Shown here: one piece after another, positions 16,509 to 25,664 of the stretch
Layout of the letters: every line of letters begins with the position of its first letter
Numbering within the stretch: the stretch's first letter is position 1
NCBI RefSeq assembly: GCF_000337555.1
Contig: NZ_AOIO01000021.1
Coordinates: 174,430 to 238,429 of the forward strand
DNA length: 64,000 nucleotides
Origin: Natrialba asiatica DSM 12278
GTDB lineage: Archaea; Halobacteriota; Halobacteria; Halobacteriales; Natrialbaceae
Direction of reading: 5' to 3'
Program-made: the position numbers and the translations under genes
The notes under the pieces: generated by a model
The model's input: the letters and a program-made list of their open reading frames with translations, nothing else
Databases searched by the model: none
Told to the model about the DNA's origin: nothing

Positions 16509-19199
16509 ATGCGACTACACAACAGGGAAGTCCGGCAGGATGTCCGAGAACTCGGTGCCCTACTCGGCGACATCCTCGAGGAGCAGACCTCACGCCAGGC
16601 CTTCGAAACGGTCGAGTCGTGTCGCCAAGCAGCCATCGATTACCGCGCGGGCGAACTCGACTCCAGAGAGTCGCTCATCACCGAACTCGAGGGGCTCTCA
16701 CCCCACCAACAGCGGGTCGTCGCCCGCGCGTTTACGACGTACTTCGAGCTCATCAATCTGGCCGAGGAGCGCGAACGAGTTCGGTCGATCCGAACCGATT
16801 CCCAGGAAGGGGCGCTCGCGGACAGTCTCGAGACGGCGGCGGCTGAACTCGGGGACGAAGATACCGAAACGGTACGGCAGGTTCTCGAGGACGTATTGAT
16901 CGAGCCGACATTTACGGCGCACCCGACGGAAGCGCGGCGGAAAACGGTCAAGTCGAAGCTCCGGTCGATTGCGACGGCTCTCGAAACCCTCGACGAACGG
17001 TTGCTCACCGACAAAGAGAAACGCCAAGTCTGGAAGGATGTCGACTCCGAGGTGACGAGTCTCTGGCAGACGCCACAGGTTCGAAACCGACAGCCGGAGC
17101 CGGAAGACGAGGCGCGAAACGTGCAGTGGTATCTGCAGAATACGCTGTTCGACGTGGTCGGCGAGATCTACGACGAGTTCGCCGACGCGATCGACGAGGA
17201 GGTCGCGAGCGATCTCGATATTCCGAAGCTGTTCGAGTTCAGGTCGTGGGCGGGGAGCGACCGCGACGGGAACCCGTACGTGACCCCGGATGTGACGGCG
17301 ACGACGCTCGAACGGCAGCGCTCGGTCGTGCTCGAGCGCTACCGCGAGCAACTCAAGCGACTGTCGGGGGTGCTGAGCCAGGACGGCAGTCGGATCGACA
17401 CCGGACCGGAGTTCCAGGCTGAACTCGAGGCGGATCGAGAGCGATTGCCGGGGAGTGCCGAAACCGCGGCAGAGCGGTATCCGGGCGAGCCGTACCGCCA
17501 GAAGCTCAAGTTGATGCGAGAGCGACTTGATCGCGTCGGCGATGTGCGGCCGGGCGGGTACGACGACGCCGAGGAATTGCGGTCGGATCTGTCGGTGATC
17601 GCATCGAGCCTCAGGGACAACGGCGCGGAGAGCGTGGTCGACGCCCACGTCGATCCGATTCGCCGACAGGTCGCGACGTTCAGCTTCTCGCTTGCGAGTC
17701 TGGACCTGCGCGATCACCAGCAGAAACACACCGACGCGATCGCGGAGGCACTGGAAGCGGAGGGCGTCGATTACCACGGCCTCTCGGAGGACGATCGCGT
17801 CGAGTTGCTGACCGACGCGATCTTGCAGGACGAGCCGGTGATCGACCTGACGGCGACCGACGGCCTCTCCGAGGAGTCCGCCCGCGTGCTTCGCCTGTTC
17901 GACCGGCTCGCGGACTGGCAGACCGAGTACGGCGTCGAGGCGATCGACACCTACTGTATCTCGATGACCGAGGAACCGAGTCACGTCCTCGAAGTCCTGT
18001 TCCTGGCCGATCAGTCGGGCGTCATCTCCTTGCCCGAGCACTGCGGGATCGATATCGTGCCGTTGCTCGAAACCGAGTACGCGCTCTCGGGCGCACGCCG
18101 AATCATGGGCTCGCTTTTCGAAAACGAGGCCTACGCGCAGGCGCTCGAAGCGCGCGGACGCACGCAGGAGATCATGCTCGGCTACTCGGACTCGAACAAG
18201 GAAAACGGCTTCCTGGCGGCGAACTGGTCGCTGTACAAGAACCAGCGCCGACTCGGGGAGATCTGCGACGACCACGACGTGACGATGCGGCTGTTTCACG
18301 GCCGCGGCGGGTCGATCTCGCGCGGCGGCGGCCCGATGAACGAGGCGTTACTCGCGCTGCCGAACAGCACCGTGACGGGCCAGGTCAAGTTCACCGAGCA
18401 GGGCGAGGCGATCGCCGAGAAGTACGCCAACCCGCGCATCGCCGAGCGCAACATCGAACAGATGCTCAACGCACAGCTTCGGGCGCGTCTCTACACGGAA
18501 GACCGGCCAGAAGAGGAGGTCCGCGAGGAGTGGGTCGACGCTATGGAGACCATGGCCGATGTCGCCCGCCGGGAGTACCGCGACCTGCTCGAGAGCAACG
18601 GCTTCGTCCAGTACTTCGAACAGGCGACGCCGATCACCGTCATCGAGGACCTCGACCTGGGATCCCGTCCCGCCTCGCGCTCCGGCGAGCGGACCGTCGA
18701 GGACCTGCGGGCGATTCCGTGGGTGTTCTCCTGGACCCAGTCGCGGTGTATCCTACCCGGCTGGTACGCCATCGCAACCGGGATCGACGCGTACCTCGAC
18801 GACGGCGGCGACGTGGAAACCCTCCAAGAGATGTACGAATCGTGGCCGTTCTTCCGGACGACGCTCGACAACGCCGCACTCTCGCTCTCTCGCACCGAAC
18901 CCGAAATCGCGGCCCAGTACGCTGAACTCGCGGACGAGGAACTCCGCGAGCAGTTCTTCCCGCGACTGCTCGATGAGTACGAGCGAGCGGCCGACCTGAT
19001 CACGCAAATCGGCCAACGCGAGCAACTGCACACCCGCGACTGGCTGGGCGAAAACCTGGAGCGACGCAACCCGTACGTCGATCCGCTGAACCTGCTCCAG
19101 ACGTACCTGCTCAACCGCACGCACCGGACGGACATCGAAGAGCGAACGCTCCGATTGACGGTCAAAGGGATCGCCGCCGGGATGAAAAACACCGGATAA
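16509..19199 (+). CDS. ppc: Phosphoenolpyruvate carboxylase
   Basis: An 896-residue bacterial-type PEP carboxylase, which adds bicarbonate to PEP to form oxaloacetate and so refills the TCA cycle. Catalytic landmarks in order are: FTAHPTEARRKTVKSKL (the essential His, about 138); SWAGSDRDGNPYVTPDVT; GYSDSNKENGFLAANW (the catalytic Lys-containing loop); FHGRGGSISRGGGP (glycine loop with essential Arg and His, about 597-610); and the C-terminal QTYLLNRTHR and GIAAGMKNTG end, intact to the terminal glycine. Length is normal for the family. It is monocistronic, with a TATA element giving a leaderless start, and convergent with a MoxR ATPase gene. A malic enzyme that can work in the opposite direction lies at 42101-44350. 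Confidence 0.97.
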   Translation: MRLHNREVRQDVRELGALLGDILEEQTSRQAFETVESCRQAAIDYRAGELDSRESLITELEGLSPHQQRVVARAFTTYFELINLAEERERVRSIRTDSQEGALADSLETAAAELGDEDTETVRQVLEDVLIEPTFTAHPTEARRKTVKSKLRSIATALETLDERLLTDKEKRQVWKDVDSEVTSLWQTPQVRNRQPEPEDEARNVQWYLQNTLFDVVGEIYDEFADAIDEEVASDLDIPKLFEFRSWAGSDRDGNPYVTPDVTATTLERQRSVVLERYREQLKRLSGVLSQDGSRIDTGPEFQAELEADRERLPGSAETAAERYPGEPYRQKLKLMRERLDRVGDVRPGGYDDAEELRSDLSVIASSLRDNGAESVVDAHVDPIRRQVATFSFSLASLDLRDHQQKHTDAIAEALEAEGVDYHGLSEDDRVELLTDAILQDEPVIDLTATDGLSEESARVLRLFDRLADWQTEYGVEAIDTYCISMTEEPSHVLEVLFLADQSGVISLPEHCGIDIVPLLETEYALSGARRIMGSLFENEAYAQALEARGRTQEIMLGYSDSNKENGFLAANWSLYKNQRRLGEICDDHDVTMRLFHGRGGSISRGGGPMNEALLALPNSTVTGQVKFTEQGEAIAEKYANPRIAERNIEQMLNAQLRARLYTEDRPEEEVREEWVDAMETMADVARREYRDLLESNGFVQYFEQATPITVIEDLDLGSRPASRSGERTVEDLRAIPWVFSWTQSRCILPGWYAIATGIDAYLDDGGDVETLQEMYESWPFFRTTLDNAALSLSRTEPEIAAQYAELADEELREQFFPRLLDEYERAADLITQIGQREQLHTRDWLGENLERRNPYVDPLNLLQTYLLNRTHRTDIEERTLRLTVKGIAAGMKNTG

Positions 19200-19232
19200 C
19201 ACCGGATAACGGCGCGACCGAGAGCCGGTCGG

Positions 19233-20201
19233 CTACGCGTTCTGGTCCGGAGCCTCGATCGTTGGGACCGGAACGGACTCGAGGACACCGTCGACGACCT
19301 GCGATTTGTCGACACCGTTGACGGTCGCGTCCGGCGTCAGTACGAGCCGATGGGCAAGCACCGACCGGGCGACGCGCTTGATGTCGTCCGGTGTGACGTA
19401 CGACCGTCCGGTAATCGCCGCGTAGGCCCGCGCCGCCTCGAACAACCGCTGTGTGCCACGCGGTGAGACGCCCACCTCGACGCGACCGTCGCTTCGCGTC
19501 TCGCGAGCGAGCGCCGCAATGTACTCCAGTAAGTCCTCGTCAACCCGAATCGTTTCCGGAGCCCGGCGGAGCTGTTCGACCTGGTTCGGTTCGAGCACCC
19601 GCTCGACGGACGGACTCGTCGTCTCCCGATCCGCGCGCCGCCGCAAGAGTTCGACTTCGCCGGCCTCGTCGGGGTACCCCATCGACGTTTTGACGAGGAA
19701 GCGGTCGACCTGGGCTTCCGGAAGCGGGAAGGTCCCCTCCTGTTCGACCGGATTCTGGGTGGCAATCACGATAAAGGGGTCGGGGAGCTGACGGGTTTCG
19801 CCGTCGACGGTGACCTGTCCTTCCTCCATGGCCTCGAGCAGCGCGGCCTGGGTCTTCGGCGGGGCGCGATTTATTTCGTCTGCGAGGACGACGTTCGCGA
19901 AGATCGGACCCTTGTTGAACTCGAAGGTGCGTTCGCGTTCGTTGAAGATGTGGGTGCCGGTGACGTCCGCGGGGAGTAAGTCGGGCGTGAACTGGATGCG
20001 GGAGAACGAGAGGCCGAGTGCGGTGGCGACGCTGCGGGCGGTCAGCGTCTTGCCGGTGCCGGGAACGTCCTCGACGAGGACGTGGCCGCGGCCGACGACC
20101 CCGACGAGGATGTCCTCGGGGAAGGATCGGTCGCAGATGACGGCGTCGTCGATCGTCTGGAGGACGGCCGTGCACTCGGTGCTGGCCTGGGTAACGTCCA
20201 T
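19233..20201 (-). CDS. MoxR-family AAA+ ATPase
   Basis: A 322-residue MoxR AAA+ ATPase. It has Walker A in VLVEDVPGTGKT (about 40-52), the RIQFTPDLLPADVTG segment, Walker B ANVVLADEINRAPPKTQAAL, sensor 1 IATQNPVEQEGTFPLPEAQ with arginine finger VDRFL, and a C-terminal helical lid ending in a sensor 2 region. MoxR proteins act as chaperones that load cofactors or mature complexes, usually with DUF58 and von Willebrand proteins encoded next to them. None of these is present here, so it is an orphan in this window. The start at 20201 is chosen because longer readings would overlap the divergent tRNA gene. Confidence 0.9.
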   Translation of the reverse strand: MDVTQASTECTAVLQTIDDAVICDRSFPEDILVGVVGRGHVLVEDVPGTGKTLTARSVATALGLSFSRIQFTPDLLPADVTGTHIFNERERTFEFNKGPIFANVVLADEINRAPPKTQAALLEAMEEGQVTVDGETRQLPDPFIVIATQNPVEQEGTFPLPEAQVDRFLVKTSMGYPDEAGEVELLRRRADRETTSPSVERVLEPNQVEQLRRAPETIRVDEDLLEYIAALARETRSDGRVEVGVSPRGTQRLFEAARAYAAITGRSYVTPDDIKRVARSVLAHRLVLTPDATVNGVDKSQVVDGVLESVPVPTIEAPDQNA

Positions 20202-20417
20202 GAAAGCGTCCTCGACCGCTCGTGTCAAATGGTTTTCGCTCTTGGTGGCGTCTACTGGACCGTGATCGTCCGCTGGAACGCGTTCGTGACCGGTTCCTCG
20301 ACTGGCGTCCCCCCTTCGAGGATCGCCGACGGCGGCCAGCCGATCGGACGTGACCGATCCACAGACTCCGAGAGAGATCGAAACCGGTAAAAACGTTACC
20401 CGAGTACCAACGGATGA

Positions 20418-20502
20418 GCCGAGATAGCCTAGCCCGGCCAAGGCGGCAGATTCGAAATCTGCTGTCCCCACGGACTCGGGAGTTCAAATCTCCCTCTCGG
20501 CG
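20418..20502 (+). tRNA. tRNA-Ser(CGA)
   Basis: A complete class II tRNA. The acceptor stem GCCGAGA pairs with TCTCGGC, and the discriminator is G. The anticodon arm GCAGA-TTCGAAA-TCTGC exposes CGA. There is a long variable arm as in serine tRNAs, and a TTCAAAT T-loop. CCA is not encoded. A T5 tract directly downstream (20504-20508) is a likely terminator. It is transcribed divergently from the MoxR gene. Confidence 0.95.
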
Positions 20503-20727
20503 CTTTTTCACGAGGCAACATCGCAGAGCGTTGCGTGTGCTTGGTCTTGGATGCAACCTGTAACGGAGCGAGCACGGGCTGTACCAGAACGACGCTGGAC
20601 TAGAGAAACGCACGCTCTGCTCACCGTCATCTGCAGGGGACCCCATTATTCACGTCGGGCTGGTCGATATCCCTGACAATGAGTGTCATAATTCAGGGTG
20701 CGATCGACAGCGGGGTGGGCAGCGACG

Positions 20728-22305
20728 ATGACTGATCCAGGTGACCGAGACGAGCACGACGATCGAGCGGGCAGCGATCGACCCGATCCGGATGACTCCG
20801 CCGAGAAACGAGATCGGAAGCGAGAATCAGAGAGGCCGTCGGCAGACGACATACAGTCGGACGATACGCAGACAGACGATACAGAACCAGACGACACACA
20901 GTCGGACGAGACAGAACTCGAAACCGGAGAGCTATTCCATCCGCTCGGCGAGAGCGCACAGACCGATTTCAGGGACATGCTCGAGGAGACCGAGTACGAC
21001 ACGGACCTCGGCATGGAGATGGCCAGAGACGCGATGCAGCTCACGAAAGGTGAACTCTCAGAGGAAGCGTTCTACGACCGATACCATGACGAGGTCGTCG
21101 AGGAGTTCGGTGAGGACGAACGGCCGATGGCCGAGCGAGTCGAGACGGCCCGCGAGGAGGGGCGACTCGATCGGGCGCTGTCACGGTTCGGCGCGGAAGA
21201 CGAGTCACGGCGGGAGCTACTCACGAAGATGGGTGCGAGCGCGGGTATTTTCGGGTTCAGCGCGTGGGGTGCCTCGCACGCCGATGAGTCGGACCCGGCG
21301 GCCGGAGCGATACAAAACGAGGCGGACGAAGATGGAGGAGACGACGGCGACCAAACGCAGTGGGGGATGGTTCTCGACCTCGAAACCTGTGACGGCTGTC
21401 TCTCCTGCGTGGTCGCCTGCAACGAAGAGCACAACTGGAACGACGGCGCGAACTGGATGTACATCCTCGCCTACGAGGACGGCACCGTCGAATCCCCCGA
21501 TGCCGACGAGTTCGAAGACACGCGGGATTTCAACTACCTGATCCGCCCCTGTCAGCACTGTACCGACGCGCCGTGCGAAAAGGTCTGTCCGACGACGGCC
21601 CGCCATACCCGCGAGGACGGCGGCCTCGTTCTGACGGATTACAACGTCTGTATCGGCTGTCGGTACTGCCAGGTTGCCTGTCCCTACGGCGTCAACTACT
21701 TCCAGTGGGAGGACCCGGCGTCCGAGGCCCCCTCAGAGGATCTCGGCGAGGACATGATGTACGACGAGCGCGGCCGCTGGGTGAGCGGTCGTGGTCCGCG
21801 CGGCGTCATGGAGAAGTGCATCTTCGATCCGGCCCGCCAGGACGGCAATATGGGCGAGGATATGGTCGGGACGACCGCCTGCGAAGACGCCTGTCCGCCC
21901 GGCGCGATCCAGTTCGGGAATATGAACGATCCCGACAGCGATCCCCAGCAGTACATCGAGAACGTCCCGCTCGCGCGAGCGCTCGAACACGACCCCGACG
22001 ACGAGGAACTACAGGAAGCCATCGCAATCGTCCAGGGCGAGGAAGAACCGGCGGAGGAAGACGACGAGGACGGCATGACCGAAGAGGACGCGATCCGACT
22101 CCTGCGCGGCGAGTACGGCGATAACACCTCGTCGTTCAAACTCCTCGACGAGTACAACACCGACCCGAACGTCACCTATCTCGGCAACCAACCCGGATCC
22201 GAGGCCGAACAGGTCGAGGGCCCGGTCGCCTACGACGATGTCAACCTGGTCGATAATCGGATGGACGAAACCGACGAACGCACCTTCGGCGGCCTCGAGT
22301 TATAG
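20728..22305 (+). CDS. Ferredoxin-like Fe-S electron-transfer protein (DmsB/NrfC-type, 4Fe-4S N-terminal domain)
   Basis: A 525-residue protein. Residues 1-65 are an acidic, repetitive disordered tail (SDDTQTDDTEPDD). A helical N-terminal domain (about 69-155) follows, then an internal RR motif (R161, R162, in ESRRELLTKMG) preceding a hydrophobic segment (167-182) that looks like a Tat signal. The iron-sulfur domain comes next, with CDGCLSCVVAC, CQHCTDAPCEKVC and CIGCRYCQVAC clusters plus a fourth set of cysteines including ACEDAC, as in DmsB/NrfC subunits that wire molybdopterin enzymes to quinones. No molybdopterin catalytic subunit or NrfD-type anchor is adjacent. Only a 67-residue membrane protein follows. 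Confidence 0.85.
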   Translation: MTDPGDRDEHDDRAGSDRPDPDDSAEKRDRKRESERPSADDIQSDDTQTDDTEPDDTQSDETELETGELFHPLGESAQTDFRDMLEETEYDTDLGMEMARDAMQLTKGELSEEAFYDRYHDEVVEEFGEDERPMAERVETAREEGRLDRALSRFGAEDESRRELLTKMGASAGIFGFSAWGASHADESDPAAGAIQNEADEDGGDDGDQTQWGMVLDLETCDGCLSCVVACNEEHNWNDGANWMYILAYEDGTVESPDADEFEDTRDFNYLIRPCQHCTDAPCEKVCPTTARHTREDGGLVLTDYNVCIGCRYCQVACPYGVNYFQWEDPASEAPSEDLGEDMMYDERGRWVSGRGPRGVMEKCIFDPARQDGNMGEDMVGTTACEDACPPGAIQFGNMNDPDSDPQQYIENVPLARALEHDPDDEELQEAIAIVQGEEEPAEEDDEDGMTEEDAIRLLRGEYGDNTSSFKLLDEYNTDPNVTYLGNQPGSEAEQVEGPVAYDDVNLVDNRMDETDERTFGGLEL

Positions 22306-22360
22306 CGAGAGCCGAATACGAGGCGTTCATAACGCTGCACACGAACGAGTTCACATCCAC

Positions 22361-22564
22361 ATGATCAGTCGCAATCGGCTTTTTATCGGATCCCTCTGGA
22401 TCGGGGTGGCTGCGCTGATGACCGTCCCCCTATCGCTCGATTCGGGGCTCCCCAGTTCGGCAGGCGAACTCGCACAGGTGTTCGTGATCGTCCTCGCGCT
22501 CTTTCTGGCCGGTATCTATCTCCTCGATCCCTGGGGTGTGCTCAGTCGGCAGCCGTTTCAGTGA
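22361..22564 (+). CDS. Small two-helix membrane protein, hypothetical
   Basis: A 67-residue protein with two predicted membrane helices (about 7-25, LFIGSLWIGVAALMTVPLS, and about 36-56, AQVFVIVLALFLAGIYLLD) joined by a short polar loop. It starts at ATG 22361, 55 bases after the Fe-S protein gene on the same strand. It could anchor that Fe-S protein to the membrane, though it has no heme-binding histidines in the helices. No family is recognised. Confidence 0.65.
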   Translation: MISRNRLFIGSLWIGVAALMTVPLSLDSGLPSSAGELAQVFVIVLALFLAGIYLLDPWGVLSRQPFQ

Positions 22565-22693
22565 CTCGATAGTTCGAGCCGCTAGCTGAACTCGGTGTGT
22601 AGCACTCGGCATGTAGCATTCGGTATGGTTTCCGCGAATCGAAGCGCGGCACTCGGTTTACCGTTCACCGATTCGGTCGTCCGTCCGCCGGAT

Positions 22694-24223
22694 TCAGTCG
22701 TCCGCCGGCGTGAGCGGTTGCTGATCGACTGCAAGCAACCGATCGAGCGCGTCGACCATGGCTTCGACGCTCGCCCGCGTGATGTCCGCTTCACTGCGGG
22801 CGACGGTCACGGATCGGTCGTTTCGAACCATGGTTACCTCGACGGTCACGACGGCATCGGTGCCGCCCGTGACGGCATCGACGTGGTAGGATTCGAGTTC
22901 AGCCGTGGCGTTCGACCCGAGCGCGTCGCGGATGGCGGAGACGGCGGCGTCGACGGGGCCGGAGCCGGTGCCGCTGGCGACGCGGTCCTCGCCGTCGACT
23001 TCGAGGCGGATGCTCGCGGTGGGAACGGAGCCGCCGCTCGTGGCGGTGAGATCGCACAGTTCGACGACGCGCTCGCGGTCGTCGCCGGTTACGTCCTCGG
23101 CGATGGCGAGGAGGTCGGCGTCCGTGACGCGGCGGCCGCGGTCGCCGAGTTCGGTGACGCGGGTCGCGATTTCGGCGACTTCCTTGTCGCCGGCCTCGAC
23201 GTCGTGTTCCTCGAGTGCGGCGGCGACGCCGGCGCGGCCGGTGTGCTTGCCGAGGGCGAGGCGTCGCTCGCGGCCGACGGTCTCGGGCGCGTAGGGCTCG
23301 TACATCTTGTCGTCTTTGAGGGTGCCGTCGGTGTGGATGCCGCTCTCGTGGGTGAAAGCGTTCTCACCGATGACGGCCTTGTTCGGCGCGAGTTCAACGC
23401 CTGTCGCGCGGGCGGCGCGCTGGGCGAGGTCGTACAGTTCGTCGAGTTCGAGCGTCTCCACGTCGTAGACGTGCGAGAGGGCGATCGCGACCTCCTCCAG
23501 GGCGACGTTCCCGGCGCGTTCGCCGAGGCCGTTGACGGTGCAGTGGACGAGGTCTGCGCCGGCCGAGACGGCCGCGAGCGCGTTCGCGACGCCGAGACCG
23601 AGGTCGTCGTGGGTGTGAGCGCTGACGGGGCCGAGGTCGGCGAGCCGGGAGACGGCCTCGGTGGTCCGTTCGGGGCCCGTGTGGCCGACGGTGTCGGCGA
23701 AACAGAAGCGGTCCGCGCCGGCCTCGAGTGAGGTTTCGGCTACCGACTCCAGGTAGTCGAGGTCGGCTCGGGAGCCGTCTTCGCCGATGACTTCGACCCA
23801 GAGGCCGTGGTCGGTCGCGTACTCGACGAGTTCGGCCGTCGTCGCGAGGTTGTCCTCGCGGGAGGTGCCGACCTTGCCTTCGACGTGGCGGTCGCTCGAG
23901 GGGACGACGATGTGGACGCCGTCGACGGAGCACTCGAGCGCGAGGTCGATATCGGTCTGCATTCCGCGGCAGAAACTGGTGACGCGGGCGTCGAGATCGA
24001 GGTCGGTGACCCGCGAGATAGCTCGTCGCTCACCCGCGCCGGTGCAGGCGCTGCCGGCTTCGATGACGGCGACGCCGGCGCGTTCGAGTCCCCGGGCGAG
24101 GTCGACCTTCTCGTCGGGCGAGAGGGAGACGCCGGGTGCCTGCTCGCCGTCGCGAAGCGTAGTATCGAGTAGTCGAACGGGTCGGTCCGGGTGAATCGTC
24201 TGCTCGGGGGTGAGCGAAGTCAT
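22694..24223 (-). CDS. 2-isopropylmalate / (R)-citramalate synthase family protein
   Basis: A 509-residue enzyme of the LeuA/CimA/homocitrate synthase family, which condenses acetyl-CoA with a 2-oxo acid. The DRE-TIM barrel begins with [19 protein letters not shown]. Metal-binding [15 protein letters not shown] (about 203-217) and NGLGERAGN follow, then [10 protein letters not shown] near residue 293. The C-terminal third (about 375-505) is the LeuA-type regulatory dimer domain that binds the feedback amino acid. Whether the substrate is 2-oxoisovalerate (leucine) or pyruvate (isoleucine via citramalate) cannot be fixed by eye. It is not linked to ilvBN or leuCD here, which slightly favours the citramalate role. 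Confidence 0.85.
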   Translation of the reverse strand: MTSLTPEQTIHPDRPVRLLDTTLRDGEQAPGVSLSPDEKVDLARGLERAGVAVIEAGSACTGAGERRAISRVTDLDLDARVTSFCRGMQTDIDLALECSVDGVHIVVPSSDRHVEGKVGTSREDNLATTAELVEYATDHGLWVEVIGEDGSRADLDYLESVAETSLEAGADRFCFADTVGHTGPERTTEAVSRLADLGPVSAHTHDDLGLGVANALAAVSAGADLVHCTVNGLGERAGNVALEEVAIALSHVYDVETLELDELYDLAQRAARATGVELAPNKAVIGENAFTHESGIHTDGTLKDDKMYEPYAPETVGRERRLALGKHTGRAGVAAALEEHDVEAGDKEVAEIATRVTELGDRGRRVTDADLLAIAEDVTGDDRERVVELCDLTATSGGSVPTASIRLEVDGEDRVASGTGSGPVDAAVSAIRDALGSNATAELESYHVDAVTGGTDAVVTVEVTMVRNDRSVTVARSEADITRASVEAMVDALDRLLAVDQQPLTPADD

Positions 24224-24447
24224 GTCAGAATCAGGCGCAGTTTCCGTCGCGGATTGTAGAGAAGCAGTACCACAGAGCGATGAGGTGCGACTACGTTCGC
24301 CGTAGAATTTCGCGTCCAGCCGGGTCGCCCCGACTTCCTCTATCCTCCGGCGATGAGACGGAATCTCGTGCCATTGTACCTCGGTCTACCGTGGCACACC
24401 TCCTTAAACGCGCCGGTGACGGTACTATCTGCGACGGCCGCGTTCGG

Positions 24448-24804
24448 CTACTCGTCCGCGAGCACGAGTTCGTCACCGGGTTCGACCCCGTCTGCAGCCC
24501 CCGCCGGCAGTTCGAGGATCGTGTCCGCTCGCTCGCGGGCGAAGCCGAACCACGGCCGGAGGCGTTCGATCCGCTGGACGACGCCGTCGACGACCCAGAC
24601 GACATCGAGCGGCACGAACACGAACAGCATGTGTACGTCGCGGGTGCTCGCGGCGTCGAACCGGAACGCGAGGGCGAACTCGTCGGGGAGCGACCGTCGG
24701 AACATGAGCCCGCGCGTCTGAGCGAGTAGCGAGTCCGCGAGTTCGACCTGCGAGGCGAGTACCGTCGCGCCGTCGGCCGCGTCGGCGTCGTGAACGAGGT
24801 GCAC
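24448..24804 (-). CDS. DUF192 family protein
   Basis: A 118-residue protein of the DUF192 family: the conserved QTRGLMFRRSLPDEFAL segment (about 31-47) is the family hallmark, followed by VHMLFVFVPLDVVWVVDG and VQRIERLRPW. The GTG at 24804 is chosen because it places the conserved core about 20 residues in, as in relatives. An ATG start further upstream would add a low-complexity segment that overlaps the divergent HNH-like gene. The biochemical role of DUF192 proteins is unknown. It lies divergent to the DUF7097-like gene at 24990 and shares its promoter region. Confidence 0.8.
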   Translation of the reverse strand: MHLVHDADAADGATVLASQVELADSLLAQTRGLMFRRSLPDEFALAFRFDAASTRDVHMLFVFVPLDVVWVVDGVVQRIERLRPWFGFARERADTILELPAGAADGVEPGDELVLADE

Positions 24805-24989
24805 GACCGCGAATCGATGCGCAGGTGGCAAAAAGACTGCCGATTTCGGCGGCTCGAAGCGCCGTCTCGCGAATCGTCGATGCCGCCCCGAGGCATGGCG
24901 GGTTCGGAGAACCGAGGGCACCGAGGACTCCGACGGTTCCGAAGGCTCCGAGGGGTTCAAATCGATCGACGCCCTGGTTCGGTTCGAGG

Positions 24990-25577
24990 ATGGAGCGAAC
25001 GCCAAACGGCACGTCCGTCGGCGTCGACGACCCCTACGAGTTCGCCGGCGTCTGCGACCATCTCACGGGTGAAGGGCAGTGTCGGTACGCCTTCGACCAC
25101 TACGAGCACGACCCCGAGTTCGCCCGCGAGCGCGCCGACGAGGACTACGCCTGTCCAGTCGTCGACCCCGAGAGGGACGAGACGTGGGCCGACTGTCCGC
25201 ACTTTCGCTCGCGCAACCGCGACCGCGAGTGCGTCCGCTGCGGACTCGCCGAGAAACGGCTTGCTCACGACGATGAACGGCCGTTACTGGAGGAACACCA
25301 CCTCTCTTACAACGATGGGCATCGTCCATCGAGCGATCAGAACGCGTCGCGTTCTGAAGATGCCCGCGACGGAGAGTCGCTCTCCCACGAGATTACGGTC
25401 TACCTCTGTCGCTGGTGTCACGCCAAGGTCCACAACTCGTGGGCGCGAATCACCGACGACGCCGCACCCGACCCCGAGGCGATCGCCGAACTGGAGGGGC
25501 GGCACAGTCGCGAACGCGACGAGTTCGGATTCGAATCCGCGGCGGAGCGGTACGACCGCGCCGGCGACGACGAGTAG
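24990..25577 (+). CDS. Cysteine-rich HNH-like protein (haloarchaeal DUF7097 type)
   Basis: A 195-residue acidic protein rich in Cys and His. The first half has CDHLTGEGQC and WADCPHFRSRNRDRECVRCG, spaced as zinc knuckles. The second half holds LLEEHHLSYNDG and, after a Ser/Asp-rich insert, VYLCRWCHAKVHNSW. These resemble the HNH nuclease core (H-x-S-Y, then CxxCHxxxHN), so a metal-binding, HNH-like fold is likely. The asparagine/histidine pattern is consistent with activity, but this is untested. It is widespread in haloarchaea as a protein of unknown function. The DUF number is from memory. Confidence 0.7.
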   Translation: MERTPNGTSVGVDDPYEFAGVCDHLTGEGQCRYAFDHYEHDPEFARERADEDYACPVVDPERDETWADCPHFRSRNRDRECVRCGLAEKRLAHDDERPLLEEHHLSYNDGHRPSSDQNASRSEDARDGESLSHEITVYLCRWCHAKVHNSWARITDDAAPDPEAIAELEGRHSRERDEFGFESAAERYDRAGDDE

Positions 25578-25664
25578 GGCTCGATCTCGAGTCGGTCGAC
25601 CCGCTGGCGTCGGGCGGCGCTCGCCGGGCCATCGTTTACCCGCCGGGGAATCGGATTCGTGCGT

